Shown here: one piece after another, positions 17,250 to 27,000 of the stretch | How the letters are laid out: each line of letters starts with the position of its first letter | Numbering within the stretch: the first letter of the stretch is position 1 | Assembly: GCA_944362705.1 (NCBI GenBank) | Contig: CALVTO010000002.1 | Coordinates: forward strand, 76,818-140,817 | Length of the DNA: 64,000 nucleotides | DNA from: an uncultured Clostridia bacterium | GTDB taxonomy: Bacteria > Bacillota > Clostridia > Christensenellales > UBA1242 | Reading direction: 5' to 3' | Made by a program: the position numbers and the translations under genes | Notes under the pieces: model-generated | Told to the model about the DNA's origin: nothing | The model's database searches: none | What the model saw: the letters and a program-made list of their open reading frames with translations, nothing else

Positions 17250-18768
17250 ATAGGATTTCAATTTTCTTTTTAAAGAACCTTTCAAAATCTTTTGACGCTT
17301 CAAGCGCTTTTTTTATTTCAAAACCATTATCTTGCGTGGTTTCTGTTTTCATAATAACCGAATCGCCTAGAATATCGCAATTGATATCTACAATGGCATT
17401 ACTACGTGTTCTATCAAACGCTTCTGCTATACGTAAAATAACACCTAATTTTCTTACTGCGTCTAAGTCTTCATCGGTTACCAAGTCTTTATATTTTAAC
17501 CAATCGGCTAAGACAATATCGCCGCCTTGATGCAATGATGCTACAAAGGCAGACAACACTTGTTCTCGATGTGTTAAACCGTAAATATCGGCACCCATAA
17601 TTGCCCCGAAAGACAATTTTGCATGTTGATGATAATTGATTCGCTCACCAGCATCATGCAAATAAGATGCCACGCGCAAAATTTTAATATATCCTCTTGG
17701 TAATTTATGCAATACGCGAAGTTGTTTAAATAACAACATACACAAATTATATACTTGTTCGTTATGTTTGCTATTTTCGGCTGCGTAATAAGCGTTTTCT
17801 CGCGTTAGACTATAACCTAAAACATCGGAAATTGGTTTATCTAATACGGAAGGAATAATATTTTCAAATAATACACCTTCTATAATGCCATAGGTAGATA
17901 CAAGTACATTGTTTAGCTGAAATTGCTGCATAATTTGAAGTATAGTTTGCGTTGCTGTAATGAATACATCGGCGCGTGATTCGTTTACACCACGAATCTT
18001 TTTCGTTTTATCCATACCTAACGCTTTTAATTGTTCAAAAATAGATTGCAAATCTTTTGCTTCGAACGTATAGTTGTTATCTATTTCTACTGGGTGCTTT
18101 TTTAACTTTTTCACCATTTTTGCCATATCGACAAAATAACTTCCAACACCTACAACGGTGGTTTCTGGCTCTAATTCATTTACCCACGACAATGATTTCA
18201 TTTGCGTTTCAATATAATTTGCAAACTCTTTGCATTGTGCTTCAAACGCATAGTTTTCTGTTGGAAACATATTTAATAACGTTATTGGCCCAAAGTTAAG
18301 TGTTTCTTGATGCAAAATATTTCTACGGTTATAATGCACAATGTGTATACTTTCGGGTTCAACATTTAAAATAACACCTTTAGGAGCGTCCATAGTATTT
18401 AACACCCCTCTATATATAACCGTATTACGATACTCGTCGCTAATTAAATCAAATTTAAAACCTGTAACTGTAAATACTTCATCAAAAAAACTAAGAAGAT
18501 TTTTAGGTCGGTTTGCCTCATTAAACAAAGCATATGCATACGTTTTTGTTACGTTATGAATATCACATATTTTTTTGAAGTTTTTTAATGTTTGTATGGT
18601 TGCTTCTATTTGAGGCTTTTTTAGAAAATGGTCTTTTTCCATGTCTAAGCCTAGTTTTACTGTATCTATTTCTTCATCTTTAATAATAAAATAATTGTTT
18701 GGCTCTACACTTGCTACGCGAAGTTTGGCAAAGTATGCGTCTACAACTATAACTGCTACATTTTCCAA
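17248..18768 (-). CDS. Ppx/GppA-like protein with C-terminal HD domain, active-site motifs eroded
   Basis: A 506-residue relative of exopolyphosphatase/pppGpp phosphatase. The mid-part ESRADVFITATQTILQIMQQF with VSTYGIIEGVLFENI is typical of the family. The C-terminal half has an HD-type ASYLHDAGERINYHQH motif. However, the N-terminal phosphate-binding loops are changed. The usual DxGSNSxR-type loop reads VVDAYFAKLRV, and the DIGGGS loop reads LNVEPESIHIV. Enzymatic activity on polyphosphate is therefore doubtful. Start is a TTG at 18766-18768 with AAAGGAG 9 nt upstream. It sits between rnfB and mreB with its own promoter. Confidence 0.85.
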   Translation of the reverse strand: MENVAVIVVDAYFAKLRVASVEPNNYFIIKDEEIDTVKLGLDMEKDHFLKKPQIEATIQTLKNFKKICDIHNVTKTYAYALFNEANRPKNLLSFFDEVFTVTGFKFDLISDEYRNTVIYRGVLNTMDAPKGVILNVEPESIHIVHYNRRNILHQETLNFGPITLLNMFPTENYAFEAQCKEFANYIETQMKSLSWVNELEPETTVVGVGSYFVDMAKMVKKLKKHPVEIDNNYTFEAKDLQSIFEQLKALGMDKTKKIRGVNESRADVFITATQTILQIMQQFQLNNVLVSTYGIIEGVLFENIIPSVLDKPISDVLGYSLTRENAYYAAENSKHNEQVYNLCMLLFKQLRVLHKLPRGYIKILRVASYLHDAGERINYHQHAKLSFGAIMGADIYGLTHREQVLSAFVASLHQGGDIVLADWLKYKDLVTDEDLDAVRKLGVILRIAEAFDRTRSNAIVDINCDILGDSVIMKTETTQDNGFEIKKALEASKDFERFFKKKIEIL

Positions 18769-18800
18769 AATTATGGTCTCCTTTTTTTTCGTATATGTGA

Positions 18801-18810
18801 ATTATATCAC
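18801..18810 (-). promoter_or_regulatory. Extended -10 promoter of the Ppx/GppA-like gene
   Basis: TGATATAAT on the minus strand gives a perfect -10 TATAAT (18801-18806) with the TGn extension. No good -35 is seen at 17 bp, as is common for extended -10 promoters. Confidence 0.6.
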
Positions 18811-18846
18811 AACATTTTTGCTTTGTATATAATTTCTTTTAAAATT

Positions 18847-19626
18847 TTATTTTATTCTTGATATGACATGCGTTGGGCATACACGCACACACGCTAAACA
18901 AGAAGTGCATTTGGAATGGTCTATTTTTATGACACCATCTTTTTCGTATATGGCTCCGGTTGGACACGTTTGTATACAACGCATACATTTCGTACAACCC
19001 ACTTTACAATCATCTTGCACTGGCTGTGACCCTGTATAAGCACACAACGGTTGCACATAAGCATTTGCAGAGATCATTTGTATTAAGTGTTTTGGACACA
19101 TTTTTTCGCAATGACCACAGCCTATGCAACGCTCTTGCAAAACTTCCGCCACGCCTTTTTCGTTAATAATAATGGCTTGCGTTGGGCACACTTTGGCGCA
19201 ATCTCCATGCCCAAGGCACGCATTTTTACAGGAAAATCTACCTTTTTTGACACAGTTTTCTGAAGCGCATGTTTGCGAACCAACGTATTCCGTTAGCTGA
19301 CAAGCATCACAACCGCCATGGCAATGAACTACTGCAACTTGTTGAAAGTTGGCCGATTGTTCTTCGGTGAAATATTTTCTATATTTATCGATATCTTGTG
19401 AAGAAATAAAAGGACAAGCAGTGATGCTTTTTTCTTTATTTTTTACTCTAACGGCAAACGATTTACAACCTTTTTCTCCACACTTTTTACAATTTAAGTC
19501 TGGAAGTAAAGACTGTATGTACACAATTTCTCTATTATCTTTTTTTCTTTGTTTGGTTACCAAATTGATGCATACAATGGTAGCTAAAACCGCAATGGCT
19601 AACACTAAAATATAAACGTAAATCAT
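18847..19626 (-). CDS. rnfB: Rnf-type complex subunit B (iron-sulfur protein)
   Basis: Electron-entry ferredoxin-like subunit of Rnf complexes. The 259-residue protein has an N-terminal membrane helix (YVYILVLAIAVLATIVCINLV), a four-Cys domain (NCKKCGEKGCKSFAV with ACPF), a short Cys-rich block HCHGGCDACQ, and 4Fe-4S motifs CLGHGDCAKVCP, CIGCGHCEKMCP, CTKCMRCIQTCP and CTSCLACVRVCP. All Fe-S ligands expected for RnfB appear intact, in contrast to the eroded sites in A, E and C. Last gene of the C-D-E-A-B operon; starts 12 nt after rnfA. Confidence 0.9.
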   Translation of the reverse strand: MIYVYILVLAIAVLATIVCINLVTKQRKKDNREIVYIQSLLPDLNCKKCGEKGCKSFAVRVKNKEKSITACPFISSQDIDKYRKYFTEEQSANFQQVAVVHCHGGCDACQLTEYVGSQTCASENCVKKGRFSCKNACLGHGDCAKVCPTQAIIINEKGVAEVLQERCIGCGHCEKMCPKHLIQMISANAYVQPLCAYTGSQPVQDDCKVGCTKCMRCIQTCPTGAIYEKDGVIKIDHSKCTSCLACVRVCPTHVISRIK

Positions 19627-19638
19627 GTTTCACTCCCT

Positions 19639-20211
19639 TTACAAAATAATACTTGAAAAAACAAGCCCAATAATACACAACACGGACAATACAAAAGGCA
19701 AACCTTTTACCCAAGGCTGAAACATTTCGCTAGATACGGTTGACTTAATAGCCGATAGCAAAATAGAAACCATGAAAAACCCTAAGCCCATTCCTGCACA
19801 AATTGTAAGCATAACGCCCCAACTTACAGTAACTGGTAAAAAAAGTACGGACCCTATGGTTGCCAAAGGCAATAATAATTCCATATACGATTGCTCTACA
19901 ACCAGCATATATTCTTTACTTTTGCCTTTAAATACGGCTAGTGCCACCATGTAAAAAATAGATGATACTACGGTAACAATGAGTACAGAGAGCATTTGTA
20001 AATTTGCTGGAATGAGAAGATACCGCATACATGCGTAATACAAAATACCTGTAATACATGTGACGATGGTATACACACACCCCACAAATATGGATACAGG
20101 AAATTCACGTCTTTGAAAAGAAAGAGATGGTATGGCTACACCTGTGGTAACTGCAATATTGGAACTTACCATTGCACCTAACAAAATAGACAACCAAACA
20201 CTAAAGCTCAT
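19639..20211 (-). CDS. rnfA: Rnf-type complex membrane subunit A (divergent)
   Basis: A 190-residue protein with six hydrophobic segments, the length and layout of RnfA. The C-terminal LTICAGMGLGFFMVSILLSAI and the closing hydrophobic helix fit the family. The places where RnfA normally carries the cysteines that hold the membrane-embedded iron centre do not have them. The LGxCP-like site near the start reads TGVAIPSLS, and the PLIxxNC-like site reads LLLPLATIGSV. It overlaps rnfE by 11 nt; AAAGGAG precedes the ATG. The subunit letter is from order and size. Confidence 0.75.
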   Translation of the reverse strand: MSFSVWLSILLGAMVSSNIAVTTGVAIPSLSFQRREFPVSIFVGCVYTIVTCITGILYYACMRYLLIPANLQMLSVLIVTVVSSIFYMVALAVFKGKSKEYMLVVEQSYMELLLPLATIGSVLFLPVTVSWGVMLTICAGMGLGFFMVSILLSAIKSTVSSEMFQPWVKGLPFVLSVLCIIGLVFSSIIL

Positions 20212-20863
20212 TATTTTCTCCTTTACTCTCTTTTATTTGCTCGCTTCGCATGAAGCGGAAGTTTATTTTATATCTGGCAACCAGCCACTTGTAAGAATTT
20301 TGTACTTTTTGTATGTAATATGTAATACTTGTACAAACAAACAATACAGCAATAACCACCATAAATTTACCTAAAAATGTTTGAAAAAATTCTGTTGGGT
20401 TTGTTATGTATTGCGAAAATATAGTGCCATACCCCAACCATTCTATGAACAAAGCGGATACAAACACAACGACCACAAAATAAACGACCGTTCTTAAAAT
20501 TTCTTTTATAATTTTTTCTACTGGGGCTTCAGATGAATACAAAGGTGCTATGGCTAATATGCTAGAACTTAACAATACAAACACCGTACCATTGTGTAAT
20601 GATTCAAGCGTGGAAATTTCAATCATTTGAAATAATAATGTAATCATAGACACAAGCGTTGCAGCAAAAACTAAGTAAAACAATATTTTATACGTTTTTG
20701 TAAGTACATGACGCAACGCATACACGCATACGTAACTAAGCCCGTACACAACCAATGTTGCTAACAAAAGCATAAGTGCCGTTTGCGTATTGTTGATAAA
20801 AACCAACAACGGCAATACCGCTAATGTTGCAATTTCTAAGGAATTAAATGCGGTATATTTCAT
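20201..20863 (-). CDS. Rnf-type complex membrane subunit E (very divergent)
   Basis: A 220-residue protein with six predicted transmembrane segments that sits exactly where rnfE belongs, between D and A. It overlaps rnfD by 4 nt (ATGA) and rnfA by 11 nt. Sequence similarity to RnfE is weak. The usual N-P pair and LGxCPxLA cysteine site near the N-terminus are absent (LLVFINNTQTALMLLLA). The second NC-type site reads LLSSSILAIAPLYSSEA, again with no cysteine. Called E from position, topology and overlaps; an unrelated membrane protein cannot be fully excluded. Confidence 0.6.
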   Translation of the reverse strand: MKYTAFNSLEIATLAVLPLLVFINNTQTALMLLLATLVVYGLSYVCVYALRHVLTKTYKILFYLVFAATLVSMITLLFQMIEISTLESLHNGTVFVLLSSSILAIAPLYSSEAPVEKIIKEILRTVVYFVVVVFVSALFIEWLGYGTIFSQYITNPTEFFQTFLGKFMVVIAVLFVCTSITYYIQKVQNSYKWLVARYKINFRFMRSEQIKESKGENNEL

Positions 20864-21789
20864 ACGATTTTCCCCCTTGCTTGCTTTGGATACAACGCTT
20901 TTTCAAGTAACGGAACACAAATATTTGCAACTAACAGCGCCACGACACAGGAAAGATTTTCTAGCGTGCCCACGCATACAAGTATGCCTGACATAATACC
21001 GTAAACCCCACCGAAAAACATGGTAGAAACCGCGGAATTTGGGGATGTTGACGGGTCTGTAAGCATAAATACCATAATGAAAATAAAGTTCGCTGCACAT
21101 AGGTAGTATGGCAGACATACCACACCTTTCCAGATAACAATAATAAGTGCATACGTGACAATAGCCGGAACCATAGCACGCCAAGAAACAGTTTTTCGTA
21201 GTAACAAATACAATACAGAAACCAAAGACAATGCTACCATAACACCGCCAATGCTTCCCTGCACATTACCTAGCAATAGATTATAAAAAATGTGCCATGT
21301 AAAAGGCGTATTTTCCGTAACAAGTACAAACGGACTTTGCAACATGTTTTGCGTAATACCACTACCCATATACGTTGATAAAGAACCTAAAACGTAACTG
21401 ACAACCAACACGCCCATGGCCGCAGGGTTGACAAAGTTTTTACCAATGCCCCCAAACAATACTTTAATACAACCATTGGCAAACATTGCGCCCAATATAA
21501 CGGCCAACGTTGGCGTATGGATGGGCAATAAACTAGCAAAAAGTATACCTGTAATTATACTACTTGCATCATATATTTTCCATTGATTTTTTCCAAGACC
21601 GTTCCATAAAAATTCTATAAAAAAACTTCCAAACACCGCAAATAAATATAGAATAAGCGCTTGTGCGCCATACACAAAGCAACTACCCACAATAATTAAG
21701 GTAAGCGCAAACAACATATCCATTTGCATAGAAAATACCGAAGATGAAGCACGATCGAACGGTGCTGATGTAATTTTCATTTTGCTCAC
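20860..21789 (-). CDS. rnfD: Rnf-type complex membrane subunit D
   Basis: Ion-translocating membrane subunit. The 309-residue protein has about ten hydrophobic segments and conserved RnfD/NqrB stretches: GKNFVNPAAMGVL, LGNVQGSIGG and MLTDPSTSPNS. The site that carries covalent FMN in RnfD (SGAT-type) corresponds best to SGIT in YMGSGITQNM, so the threonine may be kept with a changed context. The normally conserved Glu after GSIG is a Gly. GTG start at 21787-21789 with GGGGG 10 nt upstream, 3 nt after rnfC. The neighbour normally next in line, rnfG, is missing. Confidence 0.85.
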   Translation of the reverse strand: MSKMKITSAPFDRASSSVFSMQMDMLFALTLIIVGSCFVYGAQALILYLFAVFGSFFIEFLWNGLGKNQWKIYDASSIITGILFASLLPIHTPTLAVILGAMFANGCIKVLFGGIGKNFVNPAAMGVLVVSYVLGSLSTYMGSGITQNMLQSPFVLVTENTPFTWHIFYNLLLGNVQGSIGGVMVALSLVSVLYLLLRKTVSWRAMVPAIVTYALIIVIWKGVVCLPYYLCAANFIFIMVFMLTDPSTSPNSAVSTMFFGGVYGIMSGILVCVGTLENLSCVVALLVANICVPLLEKALYPKQARGKIV

Positions 21790-21792
21790 GTT

Positions 21793-23073
21793 TTACATGC
21801 CCCCTTTTTTAAATTCAACAATGCGTTGCGTTACGTGCCTTCGTGCTGGACAAATATAACTACAATTACCACAACCTATACAAAGCTCTACGCCGTATTT
21901 TTTTGCACGAGACATATCTTTCTCGTTTGCGTAACGATCTAACCACATAGGCATTAAACGAACAGGGCAAACATCGGCACATTTACCACAATCAATACAT
22001 GTTGTTTCTTTTTCGCTTAGTATATTATTGTGTAAGAAAAACAACCCACGCATACCTTGGTAAACGCCAATATCTAGTTTTTCCTGCGCATAGCCACGCA
22101 TGATACTGTCGGCCACAACGGTTTCGGCTTTCATGTTTTGTACTTTAACAAAGTCTAAAATATCTTGAATAAGCGTACCACGCTTGATGAAATAATTTCC
22201 CCAACGAATATCTTCGTCACTTTCTACGGTAATAATTCTTTCTATATCTACTTCATTTTCTACGCATGCTCGGTACATAGCATACGCATCACACGCTGTT
22301 TGCAACGTATATTTTCCGTGCAAAGCTAAAACTTTAGCTTTTTTTAAACATTGCAATATATATGTACCATACAATGGGTATATATTCGGCAACAAATATA
22401 CTTGGCAACGATAGTTTTTATAAGAAGCAAACACTTTTTCTAAATCTCGCACCAGCGGACTTTGTTCTTTATTAACTAAAAATATAATGCTCTTTGTATT
22501 TGCCGCATCGGCAAGATACATACTTCCCTGCACAACCTGTTCCATGTAATATTGCAAGCACGCTTGCTCGTTTGTTTTAAAAGGTTCGGTATCGGTAGCG
22601 TTTATGATAACACCATGCGTAAAATCTTGAATGGTGTTTTGCAAATATTGTGTATATAACGCGCCTTGCATCATAGGTTCTGTACAAACAACGCCGGCTT
22701 CTAACATGCGTTTAATATACCCACCGCGGTTTTTTTGCACATTTTCTAATAGTTGCTTATTATGAAGATAATCGTTTCTGATAACAATGGTTTTACAACC
22801 CACACCATGCGCGCTTAAACTTTTATTGATAGTAACAACCTTTCCGCTTACGGGTGCAAAAAATGCAGAACTTTTCCCCTTCCCGCGTGCTAAAAGTTGA
22901 CCTTCTTTCACAACATCACCTTCAGCTACTTGAATATCAAGAGCTTCGTCGATAGGCGTTTTTAAATCTATATGATAAAACTCAAAATCAGGTACAGCAT
23001 CGGGCTTATTGTTTTTTGTATGTTCGTGTAAAAGCGGTAAGGATATACCTCGCTTTATAGAAATATACTTCAT
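21793..23073 (-). CDS. rnfC: Rnf-type complex subunit C (NADH-site motif lost)
   Basis: Peripheral subunit. The N-terminal barrel-sandwich (VAEGDVVKEGQLLARG, FFAPVSGKVVTI) and the two C-terminal 4Fe-4S motifs CIDCGKCADVCP and CIGCGNCSYICP are clear. The central domain has lost the glycine-rich GxGGAxFPTHxK segment that binds FMN/NADH in RnfC and NuoF. The same place reads AGVVCTEPMMQGALYTQ, and the NgaECEP motif reads NATDTEP. Start is the ATG at 23071-23073 with AAGGAG 10 nt upstream; the frame is open 28 codons further but through the promoter. 426 residues. First gene of the operon. Confidence 0.85.
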   Translation of the reverse strand: MKYISIKRGISLPLLHEHTKNNKPDAVPDFEFYHIDLKTPIDEALDIQVAEGDVVKEGQLLARGKGKSSAFFAPVSGKVVTINKSLSAHGVGCKTIVIRNDYLHNKQLLENVQKNRGGYIKRMLEAGVVCTEPMMQGALYTQYLQNTIQDFTHGVIINATDTEPFKTNEQACLQYYMEQVVQGSMYLADAANTKSIIFLVNKEQSPLVRDLEKVFASYKNYRCQVYLLPNIYPLYGTYILQCLKKAKVLALHGKYTLQTACDAYAMYRACVENEVDIERIITVESDEDIRWGNYFIKRGTLIQDILDFVKVQNMKAETVVADSIMRGYAQEKLDIGVYQGMRGLFFLHNNILSEKETTCIDCGKCADVCPVRLMPMWLDRYANEKDMSRAKKYGVELCIGCGNCSYICPARRHVTQRIVEFKKGGM

Positions 23074-23095
23074 GCAAATTTTTCTCCTTACGCCT

Positions 23096-23124
23096 ATTGT
23101 ACCAAATGCGCCTTTTTTTGTAAA
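23096..23124 (-). promoter_or_regulatory. Promoter of the Rnf-type operon
   Basis: -35 TTTACA (23119-23124) and -10 TACAAT (23096-23101) with a 17-bp spacer on the minus strand. Transcription should start about 16 nt before the rnfC ATG, just ahead of its ribosome-binding site. Confidence 0.7.
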
Positions 23125-23146
23125 ATAATTGCCTAGGGGTAAGCAT

Positions 23147-23178
23147 AAAAAAAGCACTTGCGTGCAAGTGCTAAAAAA
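23147..23178 (-). terminator. Terminator after the TauE/SafE pair
   Basis: Perfect 8-bp hairpin AGCACTTG-CACG-CAAGTGCT followed by seven T residues on the minus strand, 5 nt beyond the stop of the gene at 23183. Confidence 0.9.
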
Positions 23179-23182
23179 TGTA

Positions 23183-23578
23183 TTATGTATTCTTTTTTTG
23201 CTTATGTTTTTTCACAATTTGTACAATCATTTGTATAAGGCTTGCAATACCAATTAGGCCAATAAATACCCCGTATATGATGGATAATATTTTCCCTTTT
23301 ACCTCAACAGCTAAAATAGCCCCTAATGCACTAACAATACTTGCTGCAAGCGCTATATACCAACCTTGTTTATAATCGATAAGTTTTTGTTTTGTGTAAA
23401 TAATGATAACAATAACCGCCATAGGAACAAATACGGTTAAATTGACACCTTGTGCCACATGTTGTGGCGTGTGCATAAAAAGCGTGAGTAAAGGTAACAA
23501 AAGAGTGCCACCACCCATACCCATGCCGGCAACAACCCCGCTAAACAGAGCAATAAGTGCATACCATAAAAAATCCAT
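23183..23578 (-). CDS. Half-size TauE/SafE-type membrane permease
   Basis: A 131-residue, four-helix protein with the TauE/SafE glycine signature GVVAGMGMGGGTLLLPLL in its first helix pair. Full-length members have about 250 residues and two such halves. Here each half is a separate gene, and this one lies 12 nt after a homologous half-size gene. The pair probably forms a heterodimeric permease, perhaps for sulfite, sulfonates or other small anions; the substrate cannot be told from sequence. Confidence 0.85.
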   Translation of the reverse strand: MDFLWYALIALFSGVVAGMGMGGGTLLLPLLTLFMHTPQHVAQGVNLTVFVPMAVIVIIIYTKQKLIDYKQGWYIALAASIVSALGAILAVEVKGKILSIIYGVFIGLIGIASLIQMIVQIVKKHKQKKNT

Positions 23579-23590
23579 ATATTTCTCCTT

Positions 23591-23989
23591 TTAAAAAAAT
23601 ATCATTTTTACAGCAGCGGCTATCATGAGTAATGCAAAAATAAGCGCTATATACTCGCTTTTTAATTTTTTTAGCGCTACTGTTCCTAGCACGCCCCCAA
23701 TAAGCGTACCTAATAAAACAGGCCAAAACACAGCACTTTGCACGTATCCTTTTACAATATACACAATGCTACTGATGAAACAAACAGGTAAAATAACCGC
23801 CACCGCGGTTGCGTGTGCTGTTTTCGTATCTTCTTTAGCAATAAAATGCAGTGCAGGAACCAGCAACATGCCTCCCCCGGCCCCCATAAAACCGCTGACG
23901 AAACCAACCAGCGCGCCTATAAAAATAAGTATTGTTACTTTCCATCCTTTTTTCATACAAATAGTGTGTGTTTTAGCCATTATTTTCAT
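23591..23989 (-). CDS. Half-size TauE/SafE-type membrane permease, upstream partner
   Basis: A 132-residue, four-helix protein with VGFVSGFMGAGGGMLLVPAL, the TauE/SafE glycine motif, plus TAHATAVAVILPV. It is homologous to the next gene in the operon, not a fragment of it: both carry their own N-terminal glycine motif and stop codon. No clear Shine-Dalgarno marks the start; in-frame ATGs at codons 4 and 12 are alternatives. It is divergent from the surface protein at 24091, with only about 100 bp between them. Confidence 0.8.
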   Translation of the reverse strand: MKIMAKTHTICMKKGWKVTILIFIGALVGFVSGFMGAGGGMLLVPALHFIAKEDTKTAHATAVAVILPVCFISSIVYIVKGYVQSAVFWPVLLGTLIGGVLGTVALKKLKSEYIALIFALLMIAAAVKMIFF

Positions 23990-24008
23990 ACCAAGATTAT
24001 AAAAATGA

Positions 24009-24037
24009 TTGATATTCCCTATGTTTTTTTGTATAAT
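24009..24037 (+). promoter_or_regulatory. Promoter of the surface-protein gene
   Basis: -35 TTGATA (24009-24014) and -10 TATAAT (24032-24037) with a 17-bp spacer. The predicted start near 24044 excludes the upstream ATG at 24043 as a translation start. Confidence 0.85.
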
Positions 24038-24090
24038 ACTACTTGTATTACTTAATATATATACAGCAAATTCGTTTAAGTGAGGTTTTT

Positions 24091-27000
24091 ATGACAAAAT
24101 TAAAAAAATCGGTTTGGGCAATTTTATTAGCATGCATGATGTTTATTCCAAATATAGTTTCACCTATGTTTGCTTTAGCTAGTGCTTTTTATGAACCGAG
24201 CAAAGTAAAAGATTATGTTTTTTCTTCTGGTAGTACGTGGGTAACAGCTACTTCTTACACTAAGCCTACAGCACCAAAGGCAGAAGATTATGTAACCGAA
24301 GATTATGAAGACGGTACACAAAACCCTGAATATAAAGAAGATTATGCGCAATATGAAATAGATTTAGACAACTACACAACTCGTTTTCAACAATACGCTT
24401 ACGCAGAAAGTGGTTCTACGGGTAACTTAGTGTATAGTTTTATTGATGTTTCAGAAGCAGAATGGGCAAAAACCGATGACGCTTACAGTACAGAAGTGTT
24501 AAACAAATACGGTTTAGGCGCATATGCAAGCACTATAAACTTAGACCCTATGCAAGATACAACCAACCAAAAATACTTGCTACTTAACGCAGTAAATAAC
24601 GGTTCTATGTTTTCTTATAAAACAAATTCTACGTTTACCATGGATTCAAACAGTTATTACCATATTTCGTTTGTTGTAAAAACTTTGGGTGAAGGCACGA
24701 AAGCCTATGTAGGTATTAGCAATGAATTAGAACATGTGGTTGAAGTTAACACAAACGGCGATTGGGCGCAATACGATTTATACATTGCCACAGAATCTGC
24801 TTCGTCTTCTAAAGTAAACTTGCAGGTTTCGTTAGGTAATTTTACCGATGATACGGAAGCACGCTATAGCACTGGCGCGGTTTTATTTTCTACAGCACAA
24901 GTGTACAAAATTAGTTATTATGATTTTGCAGAAGCAAAGTACAATCAAACAGAAACCACTGCCTTTTTCTACAACTCAGGTATAAACACATTAAACAACC
25001 CTGACTTTGACGACCAAAGCGATTTTGCGGTTTGGTCGGAAGACGTTGACAACACAAACTGGGCCATTTGGTATGATGAAAACATTTCTGAATCTTCGAA
25101 AAAGAATTATTTAGCCACCATTGTAGAAGAAACCGCAGAAGAAGCTTTAATGGTAGAAAAAACTGTTGGTGAAGGCGACGATGCCACAACAGAAAAAGTT
25201 GGCTATGCTACTTTCCCTACCACAAACAATTTTGCTGGCGAAAGTGCAACCAATAATATTTTAAAATTAACCAATAGCGGTAAAGCTATGGAAATGGCTT
25301 TAAGAAGCGCTCCAATTACCATACTTCAACAAGCATTCTATAAAATTACAGTTTATGCAAAAGCGACAGATAAAGACGCGCAATTAAAAATAAGAGCGTA
25401 TACTGAAATAACCACAGGTGGAACACCTAACAAAGAATTTAGTAAAGAAATTACGTCTAGCCCATATACATCTTCTTCATCTGATATTTTAAACGGCTGG
25501 CAAGAGTACACCATTTATGTACAAGGACATTCTTTATATAACACAGAAATTTATATCGACCTATTTGCAGGCTCGAAATCCACCATTTATGTTGACCATA
25601 TTTCTGTACAACGTGTAGATTACAGTGCTTACAACAGTGCAAGCAACAAATTAGACCTAGCACCTTCTACCCTAGTCGCTGGTGACAGCATTATGTCTAA
25701 CGCTTCGTTTAACTGGGCTTCTACGGAAGGCATTCAACAAGAAAATGTTGCTTACCCTCTTTCTGCAAAATCTTGGAGCAGTGTTGCTTCCGATAAAGAA
25801 GAATACAAAGATTTTGCGGTTACCAGTGGTATTGTGCCTACCAACAATGAAATTGTTTTTGTAGATACAAACAATACTTCATATACCAATTATATTAACG
25901 CAGAAGACATGTACCAATCGGCAGCATTAAAAGGTCTTTTAAACGGTGCAAACAGTGGCATTCGCAACATTCCTGTATATAGAAACGGCCTTAACGTATA
26001 TATGATGAGTACATACGACGCCGACAGCGATACATACAACAAAACACAATATTTTACAAGAACATCTTCCACCTTTACCCTTTCTTCAAGCAAAGTGTAT
26101 GCAATTACTTTCCAAGTATATGTGACTGAAAACACAGAAAATGTAACTTGCAGTTTATTGTTTGGCGATGCAATTATGTCGACGATAAACATTTCAGAAA
26201 CAGCAACCCCAAACACTTGGCAAACGTACACATTTTATGTACAAACCGATAGCAGTTCAAAATCTATAAAACTTCAATTTGGATTTGGTGATACCGTATT
26301 GGATACCGTTGGTAAAGGAACGTTTTTTGTGGCAGATTTTAGAACACAAACCATTGACAAAACAGATGACAAAACAACCGATGAGTTATTTGCCGAAAAG
26401 GCAGATATTGCCATAAACGAACAACAAAGGCAACATTACACTTGCCTAGACTTTAAATATGAAAACTGGACAATGATTGCGTCTAACCCAGATAACAATG
26501 CAAATAAAGGGTTGTATACAATTAACAATTACACAACGCATAAAGACAGCACTACCGAAAACGTTTTTGTGGGCGTTTTAGACACATCTAGAAATGATTA
26601 TGCAGAAATTACGTTTAGTGGTGTAAATGCAAATGATGTTACGGTTGCCGAAGAAGCAACGCATAACAATGTATTGGTTATCAACCATGAAGAAGCAGGC
26701 TACACGTATTTGCAACCAAGCGTAACAAAAACATTAAGTTCAAATAACTATTACGAACTTACCGTTCGCGTAAAAACAACAGAACTAACTGGCGGTAAAT
26801 TTACAATTTCTATTCCTAAACTTAATTTTGCATGGACAGATATTGACACCTCTTCAAGTACCGACGTTGACGCGAATGGATACGTTACCTATACCCTACT
26901 TGTTCGCACAGGAACTTCTTCCGTAACTTCGTTAGGCGTTGAATTTAAGTTAGGAACCAATGATAACAACGCTCAGGGTACAGTTTTTGTTTCAGACTAC

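Noticed and set aside
23183..23989. The two TauE/SafE genes as one gene broken by a frameshift
   Set aside because: Both halves carry the N-terminal glycine motif and their own stop; they are homologous to each other, so a natural pair is more likely than a split gene.
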